From Gavia stellata (Eukaryota > Chordata > Aves > Gaviiformes > Gaviidae): 64,000 nucleotides of DNA. The translations under genes and the position numbers were made by a program. The notes below the pieces were generated by a model. That model saw only the letters and a list, made by a program, of their open reading frames with translations. It made no database searches and was not told where the DNA came from. The DNA is taken from contig NC_082597.1 of the NCBI RefSeq assembly GCF_030936135.1, positions 47,685,095 through 47,749,094 of the forward strand, in the 5' to 3' direction. This document shows, piece by piece, positions 1-13,600 of this stretch (positions are counted from its first letter, which is position 1; each line of letters opens with the position of its first letter).

Positions 1-3000
1 AAAAGAACAAATATATTTCCTCAGTTTAAAAAAGAAAAAAAAAAGCTTTCAAATAGAACAAGACAAGAAAAATATTTTATCAATAGTTTATGGTCAAGAT
101 AAATGTATTACTAATAATCAATATTCAGGAAAAGTAACATCTGTTTACAAAATACGTGCAACAGCTTGGCAAGAGATATTACCCAAGAGATTATATTCTA
201 TGGAACTGGCTTAGTATAAGAAGAAAGAGTGACTAACTGCAGAAAAGTTAATGTCCAAATTATTTCTGACACACTGCTTTGATCAAAAAATGGTTTCTCC
301 CCTTAGCCAGAAAGTTTTAAAGTCTTTGGTGCAGAAGGCAGCTATAGATGTGGTTTTTTGCAACTTTTTTATTAATGCACTTATGCACGTCCATGCACAC
401 ACTTACTTACCTAAAAAGCCTTACCCAACTTTTTGTTTGTTTGGGTTTTGTGTGCAGAGCAGGTAACACAAACATGCTTGAGCAAACATTTTATCTCCTT
501 TGAGGGAATATATTGCATATCTCATTTTGAATCTTTAAAAAATACCTTTGAAAAAATTTGCTGTTTATGTTGTGTCATTTATTCCCCAAATATAAGAGTT
601 TCTGCGTAAACCAACACTACCCCTTTCAAAAAGAAAAATATGAGTGTGCAGATGGGAATGAGTTGAGGTATCAGGAAGAAGGGAGACCACATGTTGATTT
701 TAATATACAGTTTTGAGGGAGAGAAGGGAGGAAACATATGGAAGAAATTGCATCTTTGAGAGGTAACAGACAACCACTAGAGAGAAGACCTGTTTTGGGC
801 TTTTTTTTCTTCCTTGAAAGATGCTATTCAGTTCTGTGAAGGAGGAAAACCTGGCTCCATTTGCAAATGCAAAAACCGACTGCTGCCTGGAAACATTTGC
901 AGGAGTGATTAACAAACCAGTTTGCTTTATGAGATTTTCATGAAGGTAAAAAGGTATGCATATAATTTTGACACAATCAAATAATGCACCCTTAGAGTTA
1001 TATGGCAAAAAAGGAATTAGCACTTCTCCCTTAAAAGTGTGTCTCTTTATAGCATGCTTATTGTCTTCTCAGCAGATGTGGCACTTAAATATAGTGAGCA
1101 ATGACCAAATGAAGGAAGCAATTCTGAGAAATAAATGACAGTAACAGTCCCAGTTTCCTGAATGGAGGTGAAAGTGGTTTGGCAGTATTTACCCACAATG
1201 ATTTCGCTTATTCAGTACTGAAATTAAAGAGAGAGGGAGGGAATGCCTGTGTGTTCTGGTGGAAGTGTAACATGAAATTAGAATAGACTCTCAAGCTGCC
1301 GATGAACTGAAATCTCCCAAGTGGCATCAGCACAAAGCAAGGGACTTTCAGTAGCAGCAAATGGTGTAAGGGTTTATTTTATTCCTTCAGACCTCTTCTG
1401 TTAGTGGTGCAAGGTATACTAAGGGAAAAAAGCCAGAACATTGTGAATTGCAGCTCTAGACTTCAGTTTGAGCAGGAGCTCTAAATCCAGGTTATCAAAA
1501 CAAGATGAATGTACATTTGAGAAAGCAAAGTATACAATAACCCATTGTCAAATTTCCTTTAAATTATGCTTTTTCCCCTTGGGTTATATGCACTTTTGGC
1601 CCAAGTTAAACAAATGAAAATGTAGTATCTACAGTTAAAAGAAAACTGAATAGTATTGTGGTTAAAGAGAAGGGCATTAAGCCAAAGGGCCTTTTCATAT
1701 CTTACATTTATTTCCAAAAATATAATAGGTACTGTAGCAAGGATAGTAACTGCTCCTTGTTGGATTTCCACCCCCACTCTGGTAGACATAAGTATTCCAG
1801 TGCTGCAGTACAGCAGGCTGGACAGGCGGCCAGTATTGTTCTTTGTGTACCACATCAGTGTGCATGCCCAAGGCAATGTTTTTGAAAGCTGAATCTCTTA
1901 TTTTCATTAAGACAGCAAAAAAGAGCACTTCTAGGGGCCATCACGGGCTCCCTTTTGCTGTAAAAGGCTTAATACAATGATAATACTCTGACAAACACCT
2001 TTAAATAATAAGTTATTTTAAGTGCAATCATACAGCAGACATATACACACATAATATTTATTTAACCTTTTCTTGCCATCATAGTACTTTCATCTCTTCT
2101 ACTCAGACTGCTCAGGATAGATGAAACCTGATCACAAAGAAACCTTTGAACCTGGTTTTAAAAATTAAAAGTAGGTCTTTTGCATAGCAATTATTTTTTT
2201 CTTGGATATGTCTTTTTTAATGCCTTTGCTTGATGCAATTATCTAGGAAGAAAACCCATTCTAATAACACCAAGGGAGAGCCCAAGAAACTGAACATTAT
2301 GCTTGTGCTGATTTACAAAAAATGGTACAGGTCTGTTAAGAAATGGGGACATTTCTTGAAGTACAAACACAGTATCTCTGAGACTGAGAATTCACCGCCT
2401 GAGATTTCCATGGCTGCCAGTCAGTCCTGACATCAGCAAAACCGATGTTAATGAGTAAATAACAAGAAAGAGGGAAGGCAGCTATTTAACCAGCTGAACG
2501 GAGGAAGCGAGCACCAGCTTTTGATGTTCAACTTAACTTTACTTATTAAATGTGAAACTCTTACATAAGCCCAGCAAAGAGCTGGCAAAGGGTTTAACTA
2601 GCAATATAACCCTACTTAAAGTACTTTCAAGTTCTAAGTGAAATTTTAAGACCCTTTTTACAACTGTCAGGACAAGGTGAAATTTTATTTGAGAATTTTT
2701 AGTAGATAGTATGACAGTTGAAAAACATCTAGAGATGTGGCTGAAAAATAGTCTTGCATCTGTGCAGATGCCAATTCAATTTTATGTCAATTTAACAACA
2801 AACTACTATTATGGAAATGTTATTGTAATGAAACTTTCTCTGTACTTAATTTCATCATTAAACTAACATGTAATAAATAACGCTTTAGATTCAAGGTAGA
2901 GATCCATATTCCTTGTTTTAAAGCTGAACAATTATTTTCATTGAAATTGCAAGATAGCACTTATAAGGAGGATACTGAACATCCCTGCTTGATGAATGGG

Positions 3001-6000
3001 GCTGCTGATAGGAAATTATCTGTAAAGGTTTATATGTATCATATGTTTTTATCTAGATTTATATGTATTATATGTAATCATGCAAAAGAAACAGATTTCC
3101 TGTATCTCTGATTACCTAGGAAATGAACATTCAGGCCAAACCACTTGCGTAACCTCCCACCATAGTCAGTAGAGAGAAACAGATCTTAGACAACCATCGT
3201 ATGCTGAGATGACTCTGGGTGTGCTCCTCTTTCTCTCCATTTACAGCAGAAGCAGCAGTCTAGCCTTAGTCTACATGCCTGACTGTGCTGCTGAAGAGCG
3301 TGAAAGCCTAGGTGACACAGAATGTATTTGCTGTAACAAAACTAGTAAAAGAGGGAAGAACTTGGAAAATCCCATCCAGAGATATCAAAACACATCTATT
3401 TGGAAAGTATTTTCATTTCAGCCTTCCAGGGTGGTTAAAACTGAAATGGAAAAGATAAGACAAATATTTGTTTATATTAAAAAGATAATTATTTTACAAA
3501 ATCAACACTTTCAGTCTTTTATGATGTATAGGTCAATTCTGCTTCCATTAAAAGGAGCAGTAATTTTATAGTTTTCATCTCCAAGGACTAAGGCTAGAAT
3601 AACAAGGATTAAGCCCCTTGTTTTACTTTATCAGAAAAGCTGGTGGAGTGGAGACACTTCAATCCATTTGTCTTTTTATATAGAATATGACTCTTAATTT
3701 GTTCTCATTACAATACATCTGTATTTTCCACCTGTGTTTTGCAAAACATTATACTGTACCATTTGAGGATACAACACTGCTTGAGCTCATGATACATGAT
3801 CTGCATTACTACTCATAATTTAATACTTATTGAAAAGTAGCCTAACAGAACTGCAAATTTAACATGAGAGTAATAAGAACGATCATTTCAATCAGAATCT
3901 CTGAAATGCTTCACAATGGATGCTGATTACATCTGCAGTTTTTAAGATGGTTAACCGTGGTTTTTTTCCTTTAATAGTTTTCCAAGATGAAATATTTTCC
4001 AAGGTGTTATAGTTTGCTGTTTATCTAACTTTTAATAATTCAGTAATGAACAAGTTCTCAATTTCCTTTTATAAAAGCAGAAACATTAGTGCCTAACACA
4101 AGAGAATACTGTGCAGAGAGCAAAACAGAGCATCGTGTTAGAACACTGATCTAAAAATAACACGTTCATATAGCACCTTAGTGAATTATCTTTATCATAG
4201 TACATATAGTAAATAAGCTAAAACTGTTTTGCCTGAAAATTACTGTCTTCTGGGTTTGTTTATTCCGCACTAAACTAAGGGCTCAGTTCTTAGTTTAATT
4301 CACAGTGAGTAGTATTTTATTTCCCAAGAATTCCCTATGTCAGAGAGACTACACTATGTGAAGAAAGATAGGAGATAAACTGGCTTTTAGTTAAGAAAAG
4401 AAAAAAAGGCCCAGGGACATTACACAATGAGGAATCCCAAACAGTGCCAACAGGAACAATACATGTATGTTAGTGAAGAGTAGAACCACCAGTGTGCAGA
4501 CCACTGTGCACATTTAAGTATTGGCATTTCAGTATGAAAATATTAATGTTCAGTCCACAAATGAAAACAAGAAATACACACCAACAGAACCAACTATATA
4601 CACCAATGAATGGAGCTTTGTGACACTGCTAATCTTTTGCTTCACCAGTGGAAAAAAGGAAATCCAAACTTTGGGAAGTATTAGTGAACATATACACCTC
4701 TGATTAAGGATTTCCCTTTCAGAAGCCATTCCCTGTTCTTAGCACATGAAGAAAAAAATGTAACTTCAGATATATCTTTCTGAAATCTGTCTGAAAACCA
4801 GTTAGCATTAATTTTATGGCTTTTTTTTTGTTTCTTAAAAATTTGGCAGCCATTTTCATATGAATGAGATGGATAAAATATGTATTCTGTGAAGGAGGAG
4901 TTGGGACTCATACACTAAGGTGAATCCTCAAAACACTAGTTAACAGAATTGCATTCTTGCCTCTCCTGGAATAAATGTGTCTTTAATTATTTTTTCCAAA
5001 TCAACTCAAGTTCAACAGGAAGAGTAGTGCATGCCTCTCATTCTCAGCACATACCACTACCCACACCCAAGGAAAGCTTCCTTTGATGCCATTCCCATTG
5101 GCATTTGTGGGTTTCACCCTCTCAGACTGGTAACAGCCAGATGAGAGTTGTCACTGCTAAGCCATGGCATCGAAGATGAGACTCATTACTACTGTTGTTT
5201 TAAAAAGGAGAGAAGTTTTTTTCAGCTTTTAATTAAAAAATACCATTTAAATTACTTCCGGCTTATGTTGAGAGCATTGAATTTGCACTAGCCATTCACA
5301 TTTTGCATGGTTTTGATTACAAGAACATTTTAAACCTTGGGTTTGAGTATATTTTCCATTCTAATTTAGAAGATTGGCTTGGACATACTGCATTTCTGAA
5401 TAAAAGTAAAGGTAATGTTCCTGGTTAACATAGTTATGTTTGCTTTGGCACTAATAGTTAATAATCAAGCAAAGTAAAAATAGAAGAATGACAGTTCTTT
5501 AAAAATACTGTTGTTGACTAATTATCAACTAATTATTTGATAATCATGGGAGATCACTGTTAAAAAGCAAGTCCTTCCTAAGTATTTATAACCATTTGAG
5601 ATTAGCTCATAGTTTTAATTTTTAAAAATGGTGTTATTTTCCTTTTCAGATTGAACATCTATGCCAGCTTTAATCTATTTTAACTGAAGATATGTACATA
5701 AAACCCAGAGATTTAGGTGTGTATTAAGGAACAAAGAAACAAAGACTTTGTTTCTCTCTTCTTTGAGAAGAGCATACTTTTCTGAATTATGTAGAAGCAT
5801 ATATCAGAAGATTTATTTTAAAATGTACCTTACCTCTGTATAGGGGGATTTGCCAAACCTGGACCTGAATTTATCAGGATTTATGAACCAGGAAAAGCAA
5901 TTGCATTGCTGTTTCTTGTAGATTTTTCAATAATTTACCCTTCTGAAATAGCTATGTTAGGTTTGGATGTACTGAGTACAGTAGCTAGTTCACTCTTTGT

Positions 6001-7528
6001 TAGTGTAGGCATTTTTGAAATTTAATCCTTGCCTTCCAGGTTTAACTAAAACCTATACATGCAATTAGACGATAACCACAGTATTCATGAGATTGAAAAT
6101 ACAGTGTTCATCTGTGTCATACTTGATACTCATGGATCTCTTAGAGGCCCTCCTGAGAGAGTCTGGAAAATTTCTTAGGGAAAAAAACCCATAGATTCTG
6201 CTAATCCAAACGTATGCATATAGTATAAATCATATAGCTATACAGCCTCCCTGTGCGATGCACTAAAAGCCCAGAGCTGACACTGAGGTCATGAGGACTG
6301 CAGGAACCTTTCTGCTTATTGGCTAAAGGCAGGCAAAATAAGCTTAGAGGGAGTAACCAGAGGCAGTAGGAAGATGTCTACAAAACTAACCTGATCAGGA
6401 TTAGAAAACTGAAGAAAAAATTAAAATTAATTTAAAAACATATTAATTTTTCATTAACTCAAAATTCTTCATTTTGTGTCTGCTCTATTGGCTAGAGATC
6501 ATCCAGGAAAGACTGGTGATTGCATTCACCTCCAATTGATTAACCTGCTACACTTTATGTTTGTATCATACATGGACTGGACATGTAGATATGGAAGGCA
6601 TAACAGTCCTTGGAAAACATGCTGGAGTATTCAGCTATATGCAGATTTCTCATGGGGAGTTCTGTATATCATGAAGGAACAGAAAATGTTGAAGCTGAGA
6701 TCTGTTAAGATGCCTGTCTAAGAGAACAGTGTTGCCCTTGAGGTGCTTGGGTTTGATAGCGACATCTGTACTCAAGCAGAATGCTTGCTTACTGTGAGGC
6801 ATTTTGTTTGAATAAGAAGAGTAAATTGGTCCCCTAAGTAATATAGAATCCAAGTAGTGCTCGTTTCAGTGAAAGGACCCAGGAAAAAGAACAAAGGATA
6901 TTTGTTGAGACAGAATAACAGGTGCAATTATCTATTTTTTACATAGTTGTCATGTCAGATTTATAATTTTACATACATTCCCTTTTGAAAAGAAGTTGCA
7001 ATGATTAGCCACACTATTTTCTTACAGTGCTCAGAATTAAACTGCCAGTTTCAGGACAGATTTCCTTGTCACAACTGCCATTAAAAGAAACACATCACCA
7101 ACTATTGTACAAATGCATACTACCATAACATTTTAAATTTATATGTGTGTAAGGTGCAACCCAATTTCTTTTCACAACATACTGGTCATAGCTTAAAACC
7201 TTCTGGTAATTATAGGATGTTTTGTTTTGCTCTGTTTAGTTCCGCAGATCTCTCTTAAAGAGAAATGATAATAAAAAAGGGGTTCAAGATCTCGAGAGAG
7301 GTTTGAGAACTTTGCGTTTCCTATAAAATTCAAAATTTTCAACAAATAAGTGTTTGTATATTGCCTGGCCAAACCAGTAAAAAATAAATTGCTTTGCTTG
7401 TTTTGTGATTTCCCCAGATTTTCTGTGTCTCTAGTAAAGAGTTGGAAATAAATCAGTTTTTCTGAGGAATGGCACCAGTTGGGACCCAGCTGATTGTATG
7501 CACTCTGTACCTTCTCAGATGACATGAC
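1..7528. other. MGAT4C 3' UTR and downstream flank; no other gene seen
   Basis: This is AT-rich sequence downstream of MGAT4C. Its proximal part must hold the 3' UTR, and candidate poly(A) hexamers on the minus strand include one overlapping the stop codon and one near 5812-5818. Open frames here are short (up to about 123 codons), lack recognisable motifs and fit chance expectation. I see no RNA gene and no recognisable transposon. Confidence 0.6.
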
Positions 7529-7534
7529 TTTATT
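7529..7534 (-). promoter_or_regulatory. AATAAA hexamer overlapping the MGAT4C stop codon
   Basis: On the minus strand the coding sequence ends in CAATAAAG, so the TAA stop is part of a canonical poly(A) hexamer. Use of this signal is not shown; other hexamers occur farther downstream, for example at about 5812-5818. The true end of the 3' UTR cannot be fixed from sequence alone. Confidence 0.35.
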
Positions 7535-8689
7535 GATTTGGTGGTATTTGTGAAGTCCAGACACTAATGCTCCTAATGATCAGCCATTCTTTTTGACTTT
7601 TGGTAACAAGTATTCTCATGCAGTTAATATCAAATAGAACTTTGTGCTCTACATCTGTTATTTCAAAATTCCCATTTCTGAATTCCCCTAGTCTCAAGTA
7701 AGTAGTACATTGTCTCCCTTTTTTACTCCCTACAATCTTTTCTCCTACTTCCAGGGCCCCATGATGCAAAATGTCGTTTTGCCGGTCTTCAGTTCCAGTG
7801 ACAACTTTAATTTTACTGATTTTAATGGGCTTTTCAAATACGATCCCATAGAAGTCTCCAGTAGAAGGAGCTTTGCCCCAGAAGTACTCATCAATGCTGC
7901 TGTAAGCCTTGCTTGCCTCATAGTTTTCAAATACATTCATGTTGGTATGCAAGTTTGCAGGCGGGTTGTCAGGGATATCAAATGATTCCTCTTCAAAATC
8001 ATCATCCTTTAGCTTGTTTTCAGCTCCTTTGTACGATGAGTAGTATCCCATGTGCTGGAACAGAGACGGCTTAAAACGTATCACTTCCTTTTGAGCTAAC
8101 AGCCCACGAAAGTGGATGAGCAGCCAATCACAAGGCATTTCTTGGTAAAACATCAACAAAAAATGGGCCAGGCGCGGGAGGTCATGGGAATGGTAAAGCT
8201 TTCCGATGTACCCCAGTTTGGAGAATTCCAAAGTCACCCAGTAGGATCCTTCTCGTGAGGTAATTACTTTCTTAACAGCAGTCAAAAAGTTCTTTGAGCA
8301 GCGAACATCATCTTCTAGCATGACATAGTAGTCAGAAAGATTAGCACAAAAGTTAAGAAGGAAAGCATAATCTACATTTTGTTTGGATCGAAACTTCACA
8401 CGGTCCTCTGGGTCATTGTAATTTCTCTTGAGGCCATCCAGTACAGGATAATACTCTTCAGGGACATGAATAATTATTAATCTGCCTGCAATTATGTGAT
8501 GTGCAAATTTCTGTGAAATATCCTGGACCATCCCTTCACACCAGGCTGAGTCAAAATCTGCCAACTGCACTACCACTGCAATTTCTTTGAGTTCCTCATA
8601 ACTTGACTGCTCAAATATGGACTTGATGGTCTCAAGCAAGTAGTTTCCCTTTTTCCGTTTCACAGATGATAGCCCAATTGTAAGATACC
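7530..8689 (-). CDS. MGAT4C: MGAT4C last coding exon: GT54 catalytic domain and C-terminal domain
   Basis: This exon encodes residues 93-478 of the mannosyl-glycoprotein 4-beta-N-acetylglucosaminyltransferase C protein. The acceptor TTTTGTACAG ends at 8690; the first codons read (R)[19 protein letters not shown]. The GT54 core includes residues 172-203 ([17 protein letters not shown] and onward), an EDD motif at 218-220 within [16 protein letters not shown], expected to bind the metal and UDP-GlcNAc as a DXD-type motif, and [12 protein letters not shown] at about 300-311. A sequon lies at N209-L-S. Residues of about 360-472 form the conserved C-terminal beta-rich region that family members carry. 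The protein ends in [11 protein letters not shown]; the last six residues look like an extension past the end I remember for mammals. The bird homologue was described as GnT-VI, adding a beta-1,4 GlcNAc to the alpha-1,6 mannose arm of N-glycans. No frameshift or premature stop is seen, so the gene looks functional. Confidence 0.95.
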
Positions 8690-10531
8690 CTGTACAAAAG
8701 ACAATTCAAACAAAAACTGAGTATCTGACATTGGAAACCATTTCGACACAAAGCTATACTCCAGAGCTGTGCTCATATTAAACAAACCTTTTGAATGGTG
8801 AAGTCTGAGAGATTTGGTATGTGAACTTACTAAGCTGCATGCAACAAAGGATGTTTATTGCTTTTTCATGAAAGAAGTATTGTATTGCAACCAAACAGAC
8901 ATACGGAGACTTATTGCATTAAACGTTCACTTGTTAACTGCAAGGAATGGCATGTAGTGAACAAAAGCCAAAGCAATGTGCACATATATGCCTAGCCGAG
9001 GAAACCAATTAGACAATGATAAGGCTGTAAAATCTGCTAAAAGAAAGGGGATTATGAGATATGATTCACACAATATTTTTAAAAGAAGGAGCTACGAAAT
9101 GCAGCACAAAAACATCAGCTATAGATTTAAACTTTTATCATTTCAAGCACTCTACAAGACTAGTTACACTTATGCATAACTTCACAGTTTTATGAATGTT
9201 GCATGGATAAATTCTTTCTGCATGTTCATTTTTAACTGAATTTGTCCAATTTTTCCTTGCTAATAGTTCTTCTAACCCTCTTTCAGGAGTCATTGAGCAG
9301 TTTACAGGGAACATATTTACATATTATGTTAAAGTAGAAGAGAACTTACTACTGTATACCTGTGTTGGTATAAATAATTTTTAATGCTATTACATCTTTC
9401 TAGGGGGAGATGCATCTTAATTATAAGGGAAGAATTTTCATCTCTGTTCTTTTGCAGTCACTGCCATTGCATTTTTACCAGCAGTCCAAATAATTTTTTT
9501 CAGATATTTGTTAATATAGCTCCATGTTTCTAACTTCTGATGTAAAAAATACAGGGCGTACTTTAGTTGAACATACCCCAACTTTCTTAAAATATTGTGG
9601 TTTGTAAAAGGCTGCTCTGATAAAGTGATTCAGAGTTTCCCTCGAGGCTTAAGTCTGCTCAAAATGCATTTGTACAGTGAAGTACAGCCCCCAGAAGCCA
9701 TTCACGCTCCCTACACAGCTCCAAATTTCTCAAATCTAATTTGAACAAACTTTACTTTATAGCTTTCTATGAAGATCAACAACTCACAGATGATTTTATT
9801 TTACCATCTGTGCTTGGACTTCTGAGCCTTGTTTATGTTTGTGAAATGATTGATTTGGAACTCAAAGGACACCTGTCTAGAAGCCAGGTACAGCCATATT
9901 TCACTTCGAGCTGAAAGTCTTGAACCCTGCCTGAAGTCAGAATAACTAGATAGTCCATGTGCAGATGGCTGTGAGAGGAATCCTCCTTTACTGTCCCCAT
10001 AATAGCACAATTCACCTCCCTTGTTATCACAGCTAAAGGAACAAGGAGATCCATTCACAGCTGCTGGACTGGCAGAACAGGGGACCTGAAGGGTGTATCT
10101 ATGTGATTCCAAGCATACCTTAGATTGGAGTTACTGGTTATACAGTCAGAGGCTGACAGTACGGCCTCAGAGGGTGGTTACAGAGCATCACCAGCATGTG
10201 CCTTGCTCCTGCTTGCTGAATCATCTCCCTCTGGCCTGAGGGCATATCCACAAAGATATGCTCGCACAGACCATCCAGGGATGCCTGCAGGACGACTACA
10301 AGCCAGGCGTTCGATCAGAAAGTAACCAGGCTGTGGGGCAGTCACTGCTAGGGCTGAATTGGCACCTGCCCAAGCGCTGCCTATGCAGAGAGAGATAGCT
10401 GTCCCACTAACTCTCTGAGATCATCACTGCTTAACTCAGATCCTCTTGCCTAGAAATACCACAGGGACTATACAGATTTCACTCATTTTTAAATTACCTC
10501 ATTTCATAACATTCAGATCACAGTTACTTAC
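8690..10531 (-). other. MGAT4C: MGAT4C intron between coding exons 2 and 3
   Basis: This is a 1,842-bp GT-AG intron. The donor is GTAAGTAAC at its high-coordinate end and the acceptor TTTTGTACAG at its low end, in phase 1. A somewhat less AT-rich part at about 9,640-10,330 holds two short open frames of about 100 and 66 codons on opposite strands, with no recognisable similarity. No repeat was identified. Confidence 0.85.
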
Positions 10532-10679
10532 TTTTCCTTGGCAAAGGCGTGCCAGCTAGGTAGCGATAGGAAATGTTTATAGATCCTGAGAAATTAGACA
10601 AATCTTTAAAAGTGTGAACATAGCGCTCTGGGTTGAGCTGGTGCGTGGCTGTTTCTCTGTTTAATTGCTTGTCCCCTTC
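10532..10679 (-). CDS. MGAT4C: MGAT4C coding exon 2: lumenal stem
   Basis: This 148-bp exon encodes residues 44-92 plus the first base of codon 93. The translation starts [19 protein letters not shown] and ends [12 protein letters not shown]. It forms the stem between membrane anchor and catalytic domain and carries two N-glycosylation sequons, N72-F-S and N78-I-S. It is too short and interrupted to stand out as an open frame; I found it by walking between the neighbouring exons. The acceptor (CTCACTAATAG before 10679) follows a long pyrimidine tract, and the donor at 10531 reads GTAAGTAAC. Phases join exactly: phase 0 with the exon before, and A plus GG makes Arg93 with the exon after. Confidence 0.9.
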
Positions 10680-13600
10680 CTATTAGTGAGAAAACAAAAA
10701 GAATAGGAGAGGGAGAGAGACAGAGAGAAACACATTTGTGAATGCCAGCCAGAGAGGAAACATGGACAGGCAGGTTTCCAAGAATAACATTTTTGAGTGT
10801 CAGCTTTCATGAAAACATGTAGATGTCACCTCATTTTCTAAAAAACCCATTACTGAGTATCATACATTCTTGGCTACAGAAAATCTACCATAACCCTTCA
10901 GATTAAGGTAACAGGAAAAGAAGAAAAAATATTTTGGACAAAAACTCTGGAAAGGTTGCAAACACTAAATTATTGCCAAAAAATTCTGTGGTATTCAAAA
11001 TAGGGGTAAGAAAGCATCAGTCAGCAACAGATGAGATAATTTTCATAGACAGTGAAGTAGGGCAGATTTTTTGAAAATATTTTCAGTGATTAAAAAAACC
11101 ACCAAAATTGTTTCAAAGGAAAGATGAAACTAGATCCTGGCATCTGGCTCATTTTGCCACTTTTCTGAGTAGCTCCAACTCAGATTTGTGATAAGCAGAA
11201 ATGCATGTGATCATCTAGACAGCCAAAGCTTTCTCTGTATTGGGTGAACACTGATGGTATAGAAAAAAGGCAAATTTATCACCATGCCTCCTCTTCCTGC
11301 CTCCTTCTCCTGTCTTTTTCTTCCAAGAGGCTTCTTGAGCCATAGGAAAGTCACACAAGGGAAGGAGCATCTTCATCAGCAGTGCCCTAACCATAGGCTT
11401 GGTTGGGTCTCAGGGAAAACCTGTTCCTTGGTCCTTAAGGAAAGGGAAAATATCTAACAGGTTGTAGTGTCACGAGACTGAATTTAAAGGTAGGAATGCT
11501 TATTTAATTTACACTGCTTGATTGTAGTCTGATGACAGGCCAGTGTATGAATGAGTTCATGTCTTCTGATATATATAGTATGTTAGGGCACTAAAAACTT
11601 CCTCATCTGTCATTAAATGGGAGCATTGTGGAGAGAGTACTGCTGCTAACAACAACAACCATAGAAACAGCACTCATATTTAATGGTATAAATATTCAAA
11701 AATGTGTCAAAGATATATTTTATAGCACAAAGAAATATTTCTGTAAACCGATCCTGGGTTCATTTTAAGTTCATTATTTTTCTTTCATAGAAGTAGTAAA
11801 TATCCACTTCTGAGTTTAGTAAATATTCTTGGGGGACATCCAGGGGCAACTACCTGCACTGTTGCACTCTCTTGATCGGTAATGTCTCTCTCTTCTTAAG
11901 ATTTGCCTTTCTAGTGCTGCTATGCTACTTTGCATTTGCTCATGAGTTATGAAAGGAAGGTTTATGTTGATCAGATTCCAGATTAAAATGTAACTCGATG
12001 GGCTAGGAAGAGAATGCACCAAAACTTCAGGAGATTTTCCATGAAAACTGTCAAATGGGAAAAAAAAATGCACTGGTCCAAAAACTTTCTTTTTTTAAAA
12101 CCAGCCTTTCTTTAATGTCAAAACATCATGTGTCATTGGTTCCAGAATGGAGCACCAAAATTCTTCATTTCATAAGAAGGTTTTGGAATGGAAACCCATT
12201 CTGTTGAGGTTTTTCTACAAAAGAAGTTTCAAAATGTTTAGAAATAGAGAATGTCAGGAGAAAATGTTTTGATTTTAACAAGTAAAATATTTAAACTGAC
12301 CACAAAAATTTTTCTTCTTTTTTTTCTCTTGAAGAAATGCCTTTTGTGGCTAACAATCTTTTTTTTTTTTAATTGTTGTTTTCATTCCTTTGTTGAATGA
12401 AAAACAAAACTGAAATATGGATTTTTCCAAAAATTTAAAATCTGGTTCTTCTACCTCTGACTATTATGCAGAGGTCAGTGAAGCTGAAGAGCTTGATTAG
12501 GTCTCTTAGCTGTCTTCTCTATTTTTTTCTGTGATAGTTCTGGTTTTCCTCTGTTAACGAACCTCTACCTTACATTCCAGTGTCTGCTGGAGCTTGGGAG
12601 GTTCCTGTGGGTGCCATGGGAAGAAGTGCCAAAAGTTCTCCATTCTTTATAGAGATACTCTGTTCTGCTAAGGATGTTGTGTCAGCTACAATACTATTGT
12701 TTTCATAGGGCCCAAAATAACGATTAGTATTCATAGAAGAGCGCAGAAGGCATGTTTCACTTACAGTCACTTACAACTCAGAATATGTATAAAAAAATCA
12801 CTGCAAATCATACAGATATTGTGATCTAGGTTATATTAATTCAGTATGTCTTCAACATGTTTGATCAAATGTGGTACACACACTGCAGAAGAAGCACCTT
12901 AAACTGCTCTTCTGACACACATGCATCAGCACTGTATACCCTCTATCAAACATACTTAAACAATTTTCCCAGGTGGACCCTTACTTTCTGTTTCCACATC
13001 AAATGCTGTGCAGAAAACAGTGAAGGGATTCTTGGGACATACGAGAGTGTCTGAGCAAAAAGGGAAAGTTCTCCTCTCCCTTCTTAAGATGTGCTGCAAT
13101 GAATCTCACTTTGTCATTCTAAGTTGCTGAAAAAGGCCACTCATGTCATCTTACATCTGGTGAAAGAGCATAGCCTGCTCTCTGAGACTGGGAAGAGAAA
13201 CTCGGGGTAAATTGCACCCTTCCTCTGTTACCTTCAGGAGGTATTCCAGCAGGAGACTCACTACAATTAGAACGTCAGAGGGCCTTTGGGACTCTGAGGA
13301 CTTTCAGATTCCTGTTCCCTGAGGGAAACTGGTTAGCCTGCTGTCCTTAAAAGCTATTCCCTATTGTATGTCTCCTCACCATCAACACTGAAACTTCTTA
13401 TCTTTTACCTCAGCAGAGAAAACACACCAGACAAGTTAACAGAGCTGTCAGACGTAGTCAGGAAGGTTGAAAATAAAAATAAATAAACTAAAAAGTCAAT
13501 ATCCTAACACATTTTAAAAATGCTTGATGGACCATAAAGGTATCAAGAGATCTGGGAGAACTGTCAGGAGACTTGGCAAGAGACTCAGCTGGGAGCTACA

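Noticed and set aside
7710..7985. Plus-strand open frame of 91 codons
   Set aside because: It is antisense to the MGAT4C last exon and reflects its codon composition.
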